Assembly (NCBI RefSeq): GCF_014192105.1
Contig: NZ_JACHXK010000001.1
Location: forward strand, 1 to 64,000
DNA from: Paenibacillus phyllosphaerae
GTDB lineage: Bacteria > Bacillota > Bacilli > Paenibacillales > Paenibacillaceae
Reading direction: 5' to 3'
DNA length: 64,000 nucleotides
The notes under the pieces: generated by a model
What the model saw: the letters and a program-made list of their open reading frames with translations, nothing else
What the model was told of the DNA's origin: nothing
The model's database searches: none
Shown here: in pieces, positions 54,542-62,692 of the stretch
How the letters are laid out: each line of letters opens with the position of its first letter
How positions within the stretch are numbered: the first letter of the stretch is position 1
Made by a program: the position numbers and the translations under genes

Positions 54542-55867
54542 TTAGTTATTCAATTGCGCTTTCGCTTTCACCCAGTAATCGTCCCATTCTTTCAGCGTAT
54601 CTTCTAAGCTCGCCTGACCCAGAAGCATCCGCTGTCCGGTTTCCATGGCGACCGTGCCCCATTGTCCGTTGGCAGGATATTGAAAAGGAGGCTTGAAGTT
54701 AACGAACGTATCTGGCTGATTCGTCATATCCAGCAATGTCTTGTAAGGTCCGCTTTGGAAAAAAGCGTCCTCCGTAGCGGATGAATGAATCGGCACCGTT
54801 CCGTGGCTCTTCGACAGCTTCGTGTTCTCTTCCGGCGAAGACAGGAAGCTGATCAGCTTCCAGGCCGCTTCCTTGTTTTTGGAATAGGAAGTGATGCCCC
54901 ATCCCGCTCCGCCGGCGGAAATGAGCGCTTTGCCCTGCGGCCCCTTCGGCATCGGAGCGGTTGCCCATGTGCCTTCCTCCATGCTGTCGGTCAACGTCTG
55001 AATAACATCCGGATCCTGTAAAAGGAATGCCGTTACGCCGGATGTAAACGCTTGCACCTGTTCCTGGAATACCCAGTTAATGGAATCCGGAGGGGACCCT
55101 TCCTTATACAGCTTAACGTATTGTTCTACCGCTTCTTTCGCTTCGGGAGACGAGTAGATGGTGCCGCCATCCTTCAGGAACATCGCGTCTTCGATGTTAA
55201 TCTTCTCCGAGCTGTACGACTGGATCATTGTATCCGGAACAGCGTTGGCGCCGGATCCTCCGCGGAACGAGAAGCCAAAGCGATTCTTGGAAGGGTCGGT
55301 CACCTTCACGGAAGCGTCAACCAGTTCCTGGTACGTAGTCGGAACGGCGATACCCGCTTCCTTTAGCCAGTCCGCGCGATAAAACAGCTGACGTTGATAC
55401 AGTCCATTCGCAATGAAGTACAGCTTGTCGCCGACGGAAGCGACGGACTGGGCGACGGAGGTGACGGTGCCGAAGTCTTCCCAGCTTTTCGTATATTCGT
55501 TTAGCGGTTCCACGTAGCCGTTGTTCACGAATTCCGCCACGTTGAGGTCGCGAACCTCAAGCACGTCGAGCTCTTGCTTAGCGTTCAGCATCGTTCTGAT
55601 TTTGTTGTCCGCCTGATCAAACGGCGGCGAGATCAGTTCCACCTTGATGTTCGGATTCTGATCCATAAACGCGTTTATGCTTTCTTGAATGATGGTCGTG
55701 CGGTTAGGGCTCGTTAAGCTTTCGATCATTCGCAGCGTGACCACCTTGTCGTCTCCCCCATTTCCGTTCTCGGATCCGGACGAGCTGCAGGCCGTCATCG
55801 TCAAACTGAGCGTTAAACCAATCATAGATACGGATAACAGTGATTTCTTCCAAGACTTTTGTCGCAT
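54542..55867 (-). CDS. CUT1 sugar-binding lipoprotein (MalE-like)
   Basis: Extracytoplasmic binding protein of 441 residues, with signal peptide and lipobox MTAC followed by SSSGSENG. The two-lobe family 1 solute-binding fold is evident from the pattern around MIESLTSPNRT and the GGAGWGITSYSKNKEAAW hinge segment. AGGGGGA lies 5 bases before ATG 55867. First gene of an operon with two permeases and a PLP lyase; a GntR-type operator lies 33-47 bases upstream. The ligand is unknown. Confidence 0.92.
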   Translation of the reverse strand: MRQKSWKKSLLSVSMIGLTLSLTMTACSSSGSENGNGGDDKVVTLRMIESLTSPNRTTIIQESINAFMDQNPNIKVELISPPFDQADNKIRTMLNAKQELDVLEVRDLNVAEFVNNGYVEPLNEYTKSWEDFGTVTSVAQSVASVGDKLYFIANGLYQRQLFYRADWLKEAGIAVPTTYQELVDASVKVTDPSKNRFGFSFRGGSGANAVPDTMIQSYSSEKINIEDAMFLKDGGTIYSSPEAKEAVEQYVKLYKEGSPPDSINWVFQEQVQAFTSGVTAFLLQDPDVIQTLTDSMEEGTWATAPMPKGPQGKALISAGGAGWGITSYSKNKEAAWKLISFLSSPEENTKLSKSHGTVPIHSSATEDAFFQSGPYKTLLDMTNQPDTFVNFKPPFQYPANGQWGTVAMETGQRMLLGQASLEDTLKEWDDYWVKAKAQLNN

Positions 55868-55899
55868 TGGAATCCCCCTAAATGAGTATCATACTGTAT

Positions 55900-55914
55900 A
55901 CCTGTCTGATAGGT
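55900..55914. promoter_or_regulatory. GntR operator upstream of the importer operon
   Basis: ACCTGTCTGATAGGT: an ACCTxTC/GATAGGT palindrome with one mismatch and one-base centre, 33 bases before the binding-protein start. It shares half-sites with the perfect palindrome at 56660-56676 on the other side of the GntR gene. Confidence 0.75.
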
Positions 55915-55961
55915 TTAATATAAGTGAGGCTTTTACGTGTTGTCAATATTTAAATTTTCTG

Positions 55962-56642
55962 TCAATAATCCCGTATTGTTTCTTCGATAACATCCATCAT
56001 TTTGTTGAATTCATTTAGCGCGTGCAGCCAATCGTGTTTTGCGATTCCATCGAATAAGGTGTGGTGGAACGGGTACGTATTATCGAACAGTTCTTTCACC
56101 CCGAACGGACCGGAGAAGAACTTCTTGATCAGCTCCGATATGGAATCATACACGCTGTGAAGCAACGGATTGCCTGCGGCATCGTAAATATGCTGATGAA
56201 ATTCGTAATCGATCGCCGACGTATCCAGACCTTTCTGCTTTCGTTCATCGTATTCTGCCAAGCATGCTTTCATCTCCTCGATCTTGGCGTCCGTTATTCG
56301 TCTCGCGGCCAGCTCGACAGCCTTGCCCTCCAGCGCCCTTCGAACATCCAAGATATCGAGCAAAAACGATTTTTCGTCGTCTATTTTCACTTTTCCGCTA
56401 TATCGGTAAGAGCCAGAATCGCTCACGAATATGCCTTTGCCGTTAATGACCTTCACGATTTCAATCGCTTCCAAATATCGCAGCGCTTCGCGCAAAGAGG
56501 ACCGGCCTACCCCAAACATTCGAACGAGCTCGTCTACGGAAGGAAGCTTGTCCCCTTCTAATAGCCCCTTGTCGGCAATATATCGGATGATTTCTTCCGA
56601 CACGAGTTCGTGCATATGCTGCTTTTTGATTTTGTGAATCAT
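55962..56642 (-). CDS. FadR-subfamily GntR transcriptional regulator
   Basis: A 226-residue regulator with an N-terminal winged helix (about 5-75; LPSVDELVRMFGVGRSSLRE and ALRYLEAIEIV, with GKGIFV as the wing) and a C-terminal FCD domain (about 90-220). The FCD metal/ligand-site residues appear in DYEFHQHIYDAAGN and FHHTLFDGI. It is upstream of and co-directional with the importer operon. Palindromes on both sides predict repression of itself and of the importer, relieved by a metabolite linked to the transported substrate. Confidence 0.92.
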   Translation of the reverse strand: MIHKIKKQHMHELVSEEIIRYIADKGLLEGDKLPSVDELVRMFGVGRSSLREALRYLEAIEIVKVINGKGIFVSDSGSYRYSGKVKIDDEKSFLLDILDVRRALEGKAVELAARRITDAKIEEMKACLAEYDERKQKGLDTSAIDYEFHQHIYDAAGNPLLHSVYDSISELIKKFFSGPFGVKELFDNTYPFHHTLFDGIAKHDWLHALNEFNKMMDVIEETIRDY

Positions 56643-56659
56643 ATTTCAACCATCCTTTT

Positions 56660-56676
56660 CACCTATCAGATAGGTG
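56660..56676. promoter_or_regulatory. GntR autoregulatory operator
   Basis: CACCTATCAGATAGGTG is a perfect 8-1-8 palindrome 18 bases upstream of the GntR start codon. Its half-site GATAGGT recurs in the site at 55900-55914. Confidence 0.8.
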
Positions 56677-56756
56677 AATGTTATTGAAATATCTTTGAAA
56701 TGTCAACTAGCCGCGCGCTGCCGCCAAAGGGATGGCCGGTCTTGTCTTTAAACATG

Positions 56757-56814
56757 AAAAACTCCCCTTACAGCGGCAGGTGATATGATTTCACCTGTCT
56801 CCCGTAAGGGGAGT
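56757..56814 (-). terminator. Terminator after the Old Yellow Enzyme gene
   Basis: Two nested inverted repeats: outer ACTCCCCTTAC / GTAAGGGGAGT and inner CAGGTGA / TCACCTG, with a T run on the minus strand, 28 bases after the stop codon. Confidence 0.8.
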
Positions 56815-56842
56815 ACACCTTCTTAATCATTCATAGCAAGCT

Positions 56843-57955
56843 TCAGCTCAGCGTCCCAAGTGCCTCTCGCGTGAACGGCTGCAGCTCATCCGTGCGCTCA
56901 TCCCGGATCTTGGCCGCCCAAGCCGGGTCAGTCAGCAGTGCACGACCAACGGCGACAAGGTCGAACTCACCGCGCTCTAGACGTTCAATTAGGTTGTCGA
57001 TGCCGGCAGCTTGCCCGCCCTTGCCCTCCTCGAACAGACTGGTGAATACGGAGTCCAGGCCGACGGAGCCGACGGTAATGGCCGGTTTCCCGGTCAGCTT
57101 CTGCGTCCAGCCGGCCAGGTTAAGGTCTGCCCCCTCGAACTCAGGCTCCCAGAAGCGGCGCGTGGAAGCATGGAAGATATCGACGCCTGCGGCGGACAGC
57201 GGTGCGAGGAAGCGCTCCAGCCCCTCTGGATTCGCCGCGAGCTTAGCGCCGTAATTAACCGGTTTCCATTGGGAGAAACGGAAGATAATCGGGAAGTCGG
57301 GGCCGACTGCCGTTCGCACCGCCTCAATAACCTCCACCGCGAAACGGGTACGGCCAACTAAGTCGCCGCCATACTTATCCGTGCGCTTGTTGGTGACGTC
57401 CCAGAAAAACTGGTCAATGAGGTAGCCGTGCGCACCGTGAATTTCCACTGCATCAAACCCGATTCGCTTCGCGTCGGCTGCTGCCTGGGCATAAGCCTGT
57501 ACGAGACCGCTAATCTCCTCGGCCGTCAAAGGCTCGGATACCTTCTCGCCGGTCAGGCTCAGGCCCGACGGCCCAATCGGGTCGACATTTGAATCCGGGA
57601 ATGTTTTTCGATCGCGGGCTGTGCCGGTATGCCAGATCTGCGGAGCGATTTTCCCGCCGGCTTGATGCACTTCCTGGACGACGCGCGACCATCCATCCAG
57701 CGCTTCCTTCCCGTAAAAGTGAGGTATGCCGTGGTCAGCGGCCGCAGCCGGATGGTTAATAACTGTTCCTTCAGTAATGATAAGGCCGACGGCATTTTCC
57801 GCCCTCCGGCGGTAATATCCGGCCACGTCGGGACCCGGTACGCCGTTCGGAGAAAAGGAGCGGGTCATAGGGGCCATGACAATACGATTTTCCAACTTCA
57901 GATTACCTTCCTCAAAAGGCTTGAACAAAGCCGCTGCTGTTTTGGATATCGTCAT
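56843..57955 (-). CDS. Old Yellow Enzyme family alkene reductase (NemA-like)
   Basis: FMN-dependent NAD(P)H reductase of 370 residues that reduces activated C=C bonds of enals, maleimides or nitro compounds. Seen: ENRIVMAPMTRSF near the N-terminus, EIHGAHGYLIDQFFWDVTNKRTD (substrate His pair and loop; quoted only in part elsewhere), YGG and the C-terminal VAVGRALLTDPAW phosphate-binding segment. GGAGGAG precedes ATG 57955. A truncated ArsR-type frame ends one base before it, suggesting a former ArsR-OYE regulatory pair. Probable role in electrophile defence, in line with the next genes. Confidence 0.9.
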   Translation of the reverse strand: MTISKTAAALFKPFEEGNLKLENRIVMAPMTRSFSPNGVPGPDVAGYYRRRAENAVGLIITEGTVINHPAAAADHGIPHFYGKEALDGWSRVVQEVHQAGGKIAPQIWHTGTARDRKTFPDSNVDPIGPSGLSLTGEKVSEPLTAEEISGLVQAYAQAAADAKRIGFDAVEIHGAHGYLIDQFFWDVTNKRTDKYGGDLVGRTRFAVEVIEAVRTAVGPDFPIIFRFSQWKPVNYGAKLAANPEGLERFLAPLSAAGVDIFHASTRRFWEPEFEGADLNLAGWTQKLTGKPAITVGSVGLDSVFTSLFEEGKGGQAAGIDNLIERLERGEFDLVAVGRALLTDPAWAAKIRDERTDELQPFTREALGTLS

Positions 57956-57956
57956 C

Positions 57957-58079
57957 TCATTCTCTCCTCCTGCAAAATAATGTGCTCGGCAGATTCTCGT
58001 TCATCTTCTCCGGCTCCCGCAGCCAGCAAAGGATGTTGAGACGCGTCTCATTAGAAAGAGCCTTCAGTATCGTAAGCAT
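57957..58079 (-). pseudogene. Truncated ArsR-family regulator
   Basis: A 40-codon frame starting MLTILKALSNETRLNILCWL then REPEK is the first 25 residues of an ArsR/SmtB helix-turn-helix protein, including the signature LSNETRLxIL. It then runs into unrelated codons that cover the ribosome site of the next gene and stops at 57957. A functional ArsR needs about 90-110 residues including the recognition helix, so this is a deletion relic. Such regulators are often paired with Old Yellow Enzyme genes. Confidence 0.75.
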
Positions 58080-58106
58080 ATATTCGTTTTTCAATACTCG
58101 ATACCC

Positions 58107-58136
58107 ATTTTAGTTGATTTGTTCCCAGTATATCAA
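58107..58136 (-). promoter_or_regulatory. Probable promoter of the ArsR relic/OYE gene
   Basis: Minus-strand TTGATA (58131-58136), 18-base spacer, TAAAAT (58107-58112). Located 28 bases upstream of the ArsR relic start. A 12-base palindrome GAGACGCGTCTC at 58038-58049 lies downstream, inside the relic. Confidence 0.5.
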
Positions 58137-58276
58137 AAGTACCTCTCATGAGAAATACGATAAACGCATTTGGTTCTAAACAGGCAATCTGCGTGCATGA
58201 TGACGCGAACAACCGACATGTCTACGCACCGCTTCGTATGCAAGGATATTGGCTATCGTAGACACGGGAGGACCTT

Positions 58277-58311
58277 TAAAAAGGACACTCAACAGTGTTG
58301 AGTGCCCTTGT
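58277..58311 (-). terminator. Terminator of the ring-cleaving dioxygenase gene
   Basis: AAGGACACTCAACA / TGTTGAGTGCCCTT with one mismatch and a very short loop, followed on the minus strand by TTTTT; about 90 bases after the stop codon. Confidence 0.75.
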
Positions 58312-58401
58312 GATCCGCCTATTATCCTGACCTATGAACAGAAACTGATGTAACCATTATTGTTGTGCCTCATACCATTGGCTGCTTCGTCGATTCGAAA
58401 T

Positions 58402-59367
58402 TCAAGTTTCCTGCTTGATTGACTCCAATTCCCGCACTTGAATAGGGGATAAGTTCTTCTCAATATCGGCACGGCTGTCTTCAAACCATGCTGGCAGCAT
58501 TAATTTTTCGCCTAGGCGATCTTGAGGCTCGTCGTTTGCGAACCCTGGCGGATCTGTCGCGATTTCAAACAAGATACCGCCTGGCTCACGAAAATAGATC
58601 GCATGGAAATACTGTCGGTCAATAATCGGCGTAGGATAAAATCCGCTTTTTTCCACATGGCTTCTCCAAGCCTCATGGTCTTCAAAATCTTTGGCTCGCC
58701 ACGCGATATGGTGAACGGTGCCGGCGCCGGAGATCCCCCATCCCATAGACTCCTTATTCAGGTCAATGATGTTGCCGATATCCCCTTCTGCCTTATAGCG
58801 GATAAAGTCGTCATCCTCCCCTACCTTGTCAAACCCTAAGACGTGCTCAAGAACTTCCATGCTCTTGGAAGATGCCGTGCTGTATAGCACCGCGCCGCCA
58901 AATCCTTTGATCGCCTTATCCGTAGGAATGCCTCCGAATGACCACGCATTGAGAGCTCCGCCTTCACGTTCAACAATCTCTAACTGCAGACCATCAGGAT
59001 CTGCAAATTCGATATAGTTCTCCGAGAAACGGCTGCATTCTGAGAAAGGAACATCTAACGCCGTGAGACGTGCTTTCCAGAAATCGAGCGCGCCTATTGG
59101 TACGACGTATGTTGTTATCCCTACTTGTCCTCCGCCGATGCGGCCCTTACGAGAAGATTCATGCGGGAAGAACGTAATAATCGTTCCAGGGCTGCCTTTT
59201 TCATTGCCAAAATACAAATGGTATACTTCTGGCGCGTCAAAGTTAATGGTTTTTTTTACGAGCCGAAGACCCAGGACGCCCGCATAAAAATCCACATTGC
59301 GCTGAGGATCCTTCACAAAGCAAGTAATATGATGGATCCCTGCTGTTTTCTGTATCCTATTATCCAT
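58402..59367 (-). CDS. Ring-cleaving dioxygenase, glyoxalase/VOC superfamily
   Basis: About 321 residues made of two VOC modules. Metal ligands are suggested by GIHHITCF at the start, VHHIAWRAKDF in the second half and ILFEIATDPPGF towards the end. This layout matches the MhqA/MhqO/LinE-type dioxygenases that open hydroquinone rings and protect against quinones. ATG 59367 (MDNRIQKTAGIHHI) is chosen; an open frame extends to 59433 without family resemblance. It sits among other electrophile/oxidant defence genes. Confidence 0.87.
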   Translation of the reverse strand: MDNRIQKTAGIHHITCFVKDPQRNVDFYAGVLGLRLVKKTINFDAPEVYHLYFGNEKGSPGTIITFFPHESSRKGRIGGGQVGITTYVVPIGALDFWKARLTALDVPFSECSRFSENYIEFADPDGLQLEIVEREGGALNAWSFGGIPTDKAIKGFGGAVLYSTASSKSMEVLEHVLGFDKVGEDDDFIRYKAEGDIGNIIDLNKESMGWGISGAGTVHHIAWRAKDFEDHEAWRSHVEKSGFYPTPIIDRQYFHAIYFREPGGILFEIATDPPGFANDEPQDRLGEKLMLPAWFEDSRADIEKNLSPIQVRELESIKQET

Positions 59368-59524
59368 CTTTCTCAAGCCCCTTCCGCTGGATTTTCCGAT
59401 CATGCGAATCGCTGAACATACTCCTGATTCCAATCATAGAGACATGAGCAACAGCGAACAATACCATTTTCTCTATACTTGCATAGCCCATTTCCTATAG
59501 CTGAGAGCCCATTTGGTTGCCATA

Positions 59525-59553
59525 TAAAAAAGCCCTGGAATATTCCAAGGCTT
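59525..59553 (-). terminator. Terminator of the Dps gene
   Basis: AAGCCCTGGAATATTCCAAGGCTT hairpin (stem AAGCC-TGGAA, one mismatch) followed on the minus strand by a T run, 9 bases after the Dps stop. Stem halves: AAGCCCTGGAA and TTCCAAGGCTT. Confidence 0.8.
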
Positions 59554-59561
59554 CTTGCGGA

Positions 59562-59999
59562 TTACCCTAAAAATGATTTCAACATCCATACATGCTTCTC
59601 GAGCGAGTAATGAATGGCCAATAACATATCTCCGGTTGTCTCGTCGCCCTCACGATTAGCGATGCCCATACCTTCTTTAAGCTCTTGGACAATCGTTCCA
59701 AAATCAGCGACAAGGGTGCGGACCATCTCCGTCGCGTTCTCATTGCCCACCGCATCTTGTACGGTTGCGGTATCAAGAACTCCTTGCAAGGTCGCTACAG
59801 GGCTGCCGCCTAATGCCAGCAGCCGCTCGGCAAGATTGTCCACGTGAAGCGCGGCTTCCGTGTACAATTCTTCAAACTTCACATGCAAAGTAAAGAACTG
59901 TTGGCCTTTGACATACCAGTGATAGTTATGGAGTTTGGTGAACAGAAGACTCCAGTTCGCGATCTGCGTATTCAGCACTTCATTAAGCTTGTCCGACAT
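59562..59999 (-). CDS. dps: Dps-family ferritin-like DNA-protection protein
   Basis: A 145-residue ferritin-like protein that oxidises and stores iron and shields DNA during starvation or peroxide stress. The ferroxidase site is visible as NYHWYVKG, FFTLHVKFEELY and HVDNLAERLLALGG. ATG 59999 has AGAGGG 7 bases upstream; an upstream in-frame start at 60017 lacks one. It is divergent from the hydrolase gene. A GATCGATATTGATC repeat at 60115-60128 lies between them; I do not see a clear PerR box. Confidence 0.93.
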   Translation of the reverse strand: MSDKLNEVLNTQIANWSLLFTKLHNYHWYVKGQQFFTLHVKFEELYTEAALHVDNLAERLLALGGSPVATLQGVLDTATVQDAVGNENATEMVRTLVADFGTIVQELKEGMGIANREGDETTGDMLLAIHYSLEKHVWMLKSFLG

Positions 60000-60188
60000 C
60001 GAATGTCCCTCTCTCATTTAGCATTAAATTCCAGGACACACTATATCACACCGAACAAACGCCTGTATATGCGGTTTGTTCATTATAAGAAAATGCTATG
60101 GGAGACATAGAAAGATCGATATTGATCGTGCGGATTGCCTTTTATACGATTGTGTTATATCCATCACCCTATATAAAAGGAAAGCGAA

Positions 60189-61040
60189 GTGTTAAGCATG
60201 GCTAAAGTAACAGTCGGAACAGAGAACGGGCAACCCGTTGAGTTGTATTTTGAGGATCTTGGCACAGGCAAGCCCGTCATTTTAATCCATGGCTGGCCGC
60301 TGAGCGGGCGCTCGTGGGAGAGTCAAGTTCCGGCGCTTATCGATGCCGGTTATCGCGTGATTACGTATGACCGCCGCGGATTCGGACAGTCCTCCCAGCC
60401 TTGGAACGGTTACGACTACGATACGTTCGCGCAGGATCTCGATAAGCTGATTACGCATCTCGACCTAGAGGACGTCACGCTGGTCGGATTTTCGATGGGT
60501 GGCGGAGAGGTCGCACGTTACGTTGGCACATACGGAACAAGCCGCGTCAAAAAAGCCGTGCTCGCCGCAGCGGTTCCTCCGTTCTTTTATAAATCTGCCG
60601 AACATCCGGAAGGCGGTCTGGATGAAGCCGCGATACAGGGCTTCCAAGACGGTTTGAAAAAAGACCGCGTCGCCTTCCTTGACGGCTTCGCCCACAATTT
60701 CTTTAAGGCAGGGGACCGCACCGACCTGGTCAGCGAATCCTTCCGTGCTTACAACGTCGATATCGCCTCTTATGCTTCGCCAAAGGGGACGCTGGATTGC
60801 ACGGATGCCTTCGGACGGACGGATTTCCGCGGCGATTTGGCCAAATTCGATATTCCGCTGCTCGTTATTCATGGCGATTCCGATGCGATCGTGCCGCTTG
60901 AGGTAAGCGGTCAACTTTCCCACGAAGCTGTCGCAGGCAGCCAACTCGTGGTCATTGAAGGCGGTCCGCATGGTCTGAACGCGACTCACCCTGAACAATT
61001 CAATGACGCTTTGATTCGCTTCCTTAAATCGAACGCATAG
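60189..61040 (+). CDS. Alpha/beta hydrolase, non-haem chloroperoxidase-like
   Basis: About 280 residues, cytoplasmic. Oxyanion strand ILIHGWPLSG, nucleophile in GFSMGGGE, acid Asp in HGDSDAIVP and catalytic His in GGPHGLN: an intact Ser-Asp-His triad. This pattern and length match the bacterial non-haem haloperoxidase/esterase group; natural function is usually ester hydrolysis or perhydrolysis. GTG 60189 has AAAGGA 7 bases upstream, and an ATG follows three codons later at 60198 (MAKVTVGTENG), which may equally be the start. Confidence 0.88.
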   Translation: MLSMAKVTVGTENGQPVELYFEDLGTGKPVILIHGWPLSGRSWESQVPALIDAGYRVITYDRRGFGQSSQPWNGYDYDTFAQDLDKLITHLDLEDVTLVGFSMGGGEVARYVGTYGTSRVKKAVLAAAVPPFFYKSAEHPEGGLDEAAIQGFQDGLKKDRVAFLDGFAHNFFKAGDRTDLVSESFRAYNVDIASYASPKGTLDCTDAFGRTDFRGDLAKFDIPLLVIHGDSDAIVPLEVSGQLSHEAVAGSQLVVIEGGPHGLNATHPEQFNDALIRFLKSNA

Positions 61041-61077
61041 GCAATGTACATAGCAGGGATTAGCAGGTGAGAACCGT

Positions 61078-61121
61078 GACCCATAAGAAGAATACTTGGA
61101 CTATTCACTTTCTTGTGGGTC
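61078..61121. terminator. Convergent-gene hairpin
   Basis: GACCCATAAGAA / TTCTTGTGGGTC (one mismatch) with a 20-base loop, between the hydrolase gene and the convergent response-regulator gene. No T run, so a moderate call as a shared terminator. Confidence 0.5.
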
Positions 61122-61138
61122 GCAGGGTTCCGCTTCGT

Positions 61139-62692
61139 TCAGCGCAATCGGGGTTCAACCTTCTGCCTGCGTTGGTTTCGGAATTCCAGCGCCGTAATGC
61201 CTTCGGTATCTTTGAATAGTCTCGTAAAATGCTTCACATTCTCGAATCCAACCTGCTCACTAATTTCGTACACCTTCAAATCGGAATGCACCAACAGTTC
61301 CTTCGCCTTGTCGAGCCTTAACCGGCGCACATAGTTCGAGAAACTCTCCCCGCTATATTCTTGGAAAGCCTGGCTGAAATAGGAGTAATTGAGCGAGAAA
61401 TGATTGGACACGACCGCCATGTTCAGATCGTTGGCATAATGCGTCTGCAAGTAGGCGACAACTTTCTGCATCGTATTGGGTTCCGTCGGCGCTTTCTCTC
61501 CCCGATCTTGAATAAACCGATCCAGACGATCAAGAAGCTGCTCGACGGCTATGTAATAATCTTCGAATCGATCAAAGTTCCCGATGTGTCCAACATGGGC
61601 GTACGTCCTTAATAGACCAAGCACCTTGTGCCCGTAGATACGGAACAATTCGTCGAACAGCTCCTCGTTCAGCAGCTGGCTAATACGTTCCAGATAGCCG
61701 ATCTCGCAGCTGCTAATGACGCGAACATCGAGAATTCGATCGAGAAGCTGTTTGATTTCATCCCCGCGTCCCATTCCGATGAGATTCAATAATCGTCGAA
61801 TCAACGCCACAGGAACGATATGCCGCTCATTGCGTTCACTTATGCTGGCGTAGTCCAGTACATCGCGTTCCGGCAGCAAAATACGGTATTTCAAGGTTTG
61901 CTTCGCTTGACTGTATGCCCACCTTATCTGCTCCAGCCCTTGAACGGAATCGCTTATCGCAATCCGCAGCTGCGACTCGGATCCCCTCAGCCGTTCCGCC
62001 AACCGGTAGAACATTACCGGATCGCGGGCAATCAAGATGGTTCCGCCTTCTCCATCACGCGTGAGCAGCCAATCCCCATCCCCCTGGAACAACTCATTGA
62101 TTTGATTCTTGAAAAATGCGGCATCCGATCGGCTAACTTGTGATCCCGCGCCACTTTGCGTTAGCAAGCCCAACGTATATCCTGCGTCCAGCCAGCTTAA
62201 GCCGGCCTTGTCCGGCGTTAGCGCATCCCCCACATCCTTCTGGGTCAAATGCAGCGTAACCAGCTCGGCAGCAGAAAGACTAGCCTCTTCGTCCGCTGCG
62301 TCCGCTCGTTCTTCTCTCATCCTAATCTCAAGCATGATTCGCTCTAGGACGGCGAACAATTCCCCTCGCTTCACAGGCTTGATGAGATAATCCTTCACAG
62401 CGCAGCGGATCGCTTTTTGCGCATAGGCGAAATCATTATAGCCCGACAGCAGGACAACCTCGGGTTTAACCGGGTGGTCTTGCAGCTGCTCGAGCAGTTC
62501 GATTCCATCCATAATCGGCATTCGGATATCCGTGAACATAATATCCGCGGGTTCCTGGCGAAGCAGCTCCAGCGCCTCTTGTCCATTCTCCGCGAATCGG
62601 TAACGGAACAGATAAGGAAACTGCCGCTCGATGACCGATTGCAGACCCTTCCGAATGATCTTCTCGTCGTCGACGATCAGCAAGCTAATCAT
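61139..62692 (-). CDS. YesN-family AraC-type response regulator
   Basis: A 517-residue regulator with a receiver domain (LLIVDDEKIIRKG, phospho-Asp in IMFTDIRMPIMDG, Lys in VKDYLIKPVKRGE), a middle region of about 290 residues and a C-terminal AraC domain (LNMAVVSNHFSLNYSYFSQA; YEISEQVGFENVKHFTRLFK). Its start overlaps the 3' end of the kinase gene by 8 bases. Its target genes are probably beyond the right edge, since no importer adjoins it here. Confidence 0.93.
   Translation of the reverse strand: MISLLIVDDEKIIRKGLQSVIERQFPYLFRYRFAENGQEALELLRQEPADIMFTDIRMPIMDGIELLEQLQDHPVKPEVVLLSGYNDFAYAQKAIRCAVKDYLIKPVKRGELFAVLERIMLEIRMREERADAADEEASLSAAELVTLHLTQKDVGDALTPDKAGLSWLDAGYTLGLLTQSGAGSQVSRSDAAFFKNQINELFQGDGDWLLTRDGEGGTILIARDPVMFYRLAERLRGSESQLRIAISDSVQGLEQIRWAYSQAKQTLKYRILLPERDVLDYASISERNERHIVPVALIRRLLNLIGMGRGDEIKQLLDRILDVRVISSCEIGYLERISQLLNEELFDELFRIYGHKVLGLLRTYAHVGHIGNFDRFEDYYIAVEQLLDRLDRFIQDRGEKAPTEPNTMQKVVAYLQTHYANDLNMAVVSNHFSLNYSYFSQAFQEYSGESFSNYVRRLRLDKAKELLVHSDLKVYEISEQVGFENVKHFTRLFKDTEGITALEFRNQRRQKVEPRLR

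Noticed and set aside
58038..58049. GAGACGCGTCTC palindrome as an operator for the OYE gene
   Set aside because: It falls inside the ArsR relic's conserved NETRL codons, so coding constraint explains it.
60115..60128. GATCGATATTGATC as a PerR box for dps
   Set aside because: Does not fit the TTATAAT-type PerR consensus; symmetry comes mostly from the palindromic GATC words.
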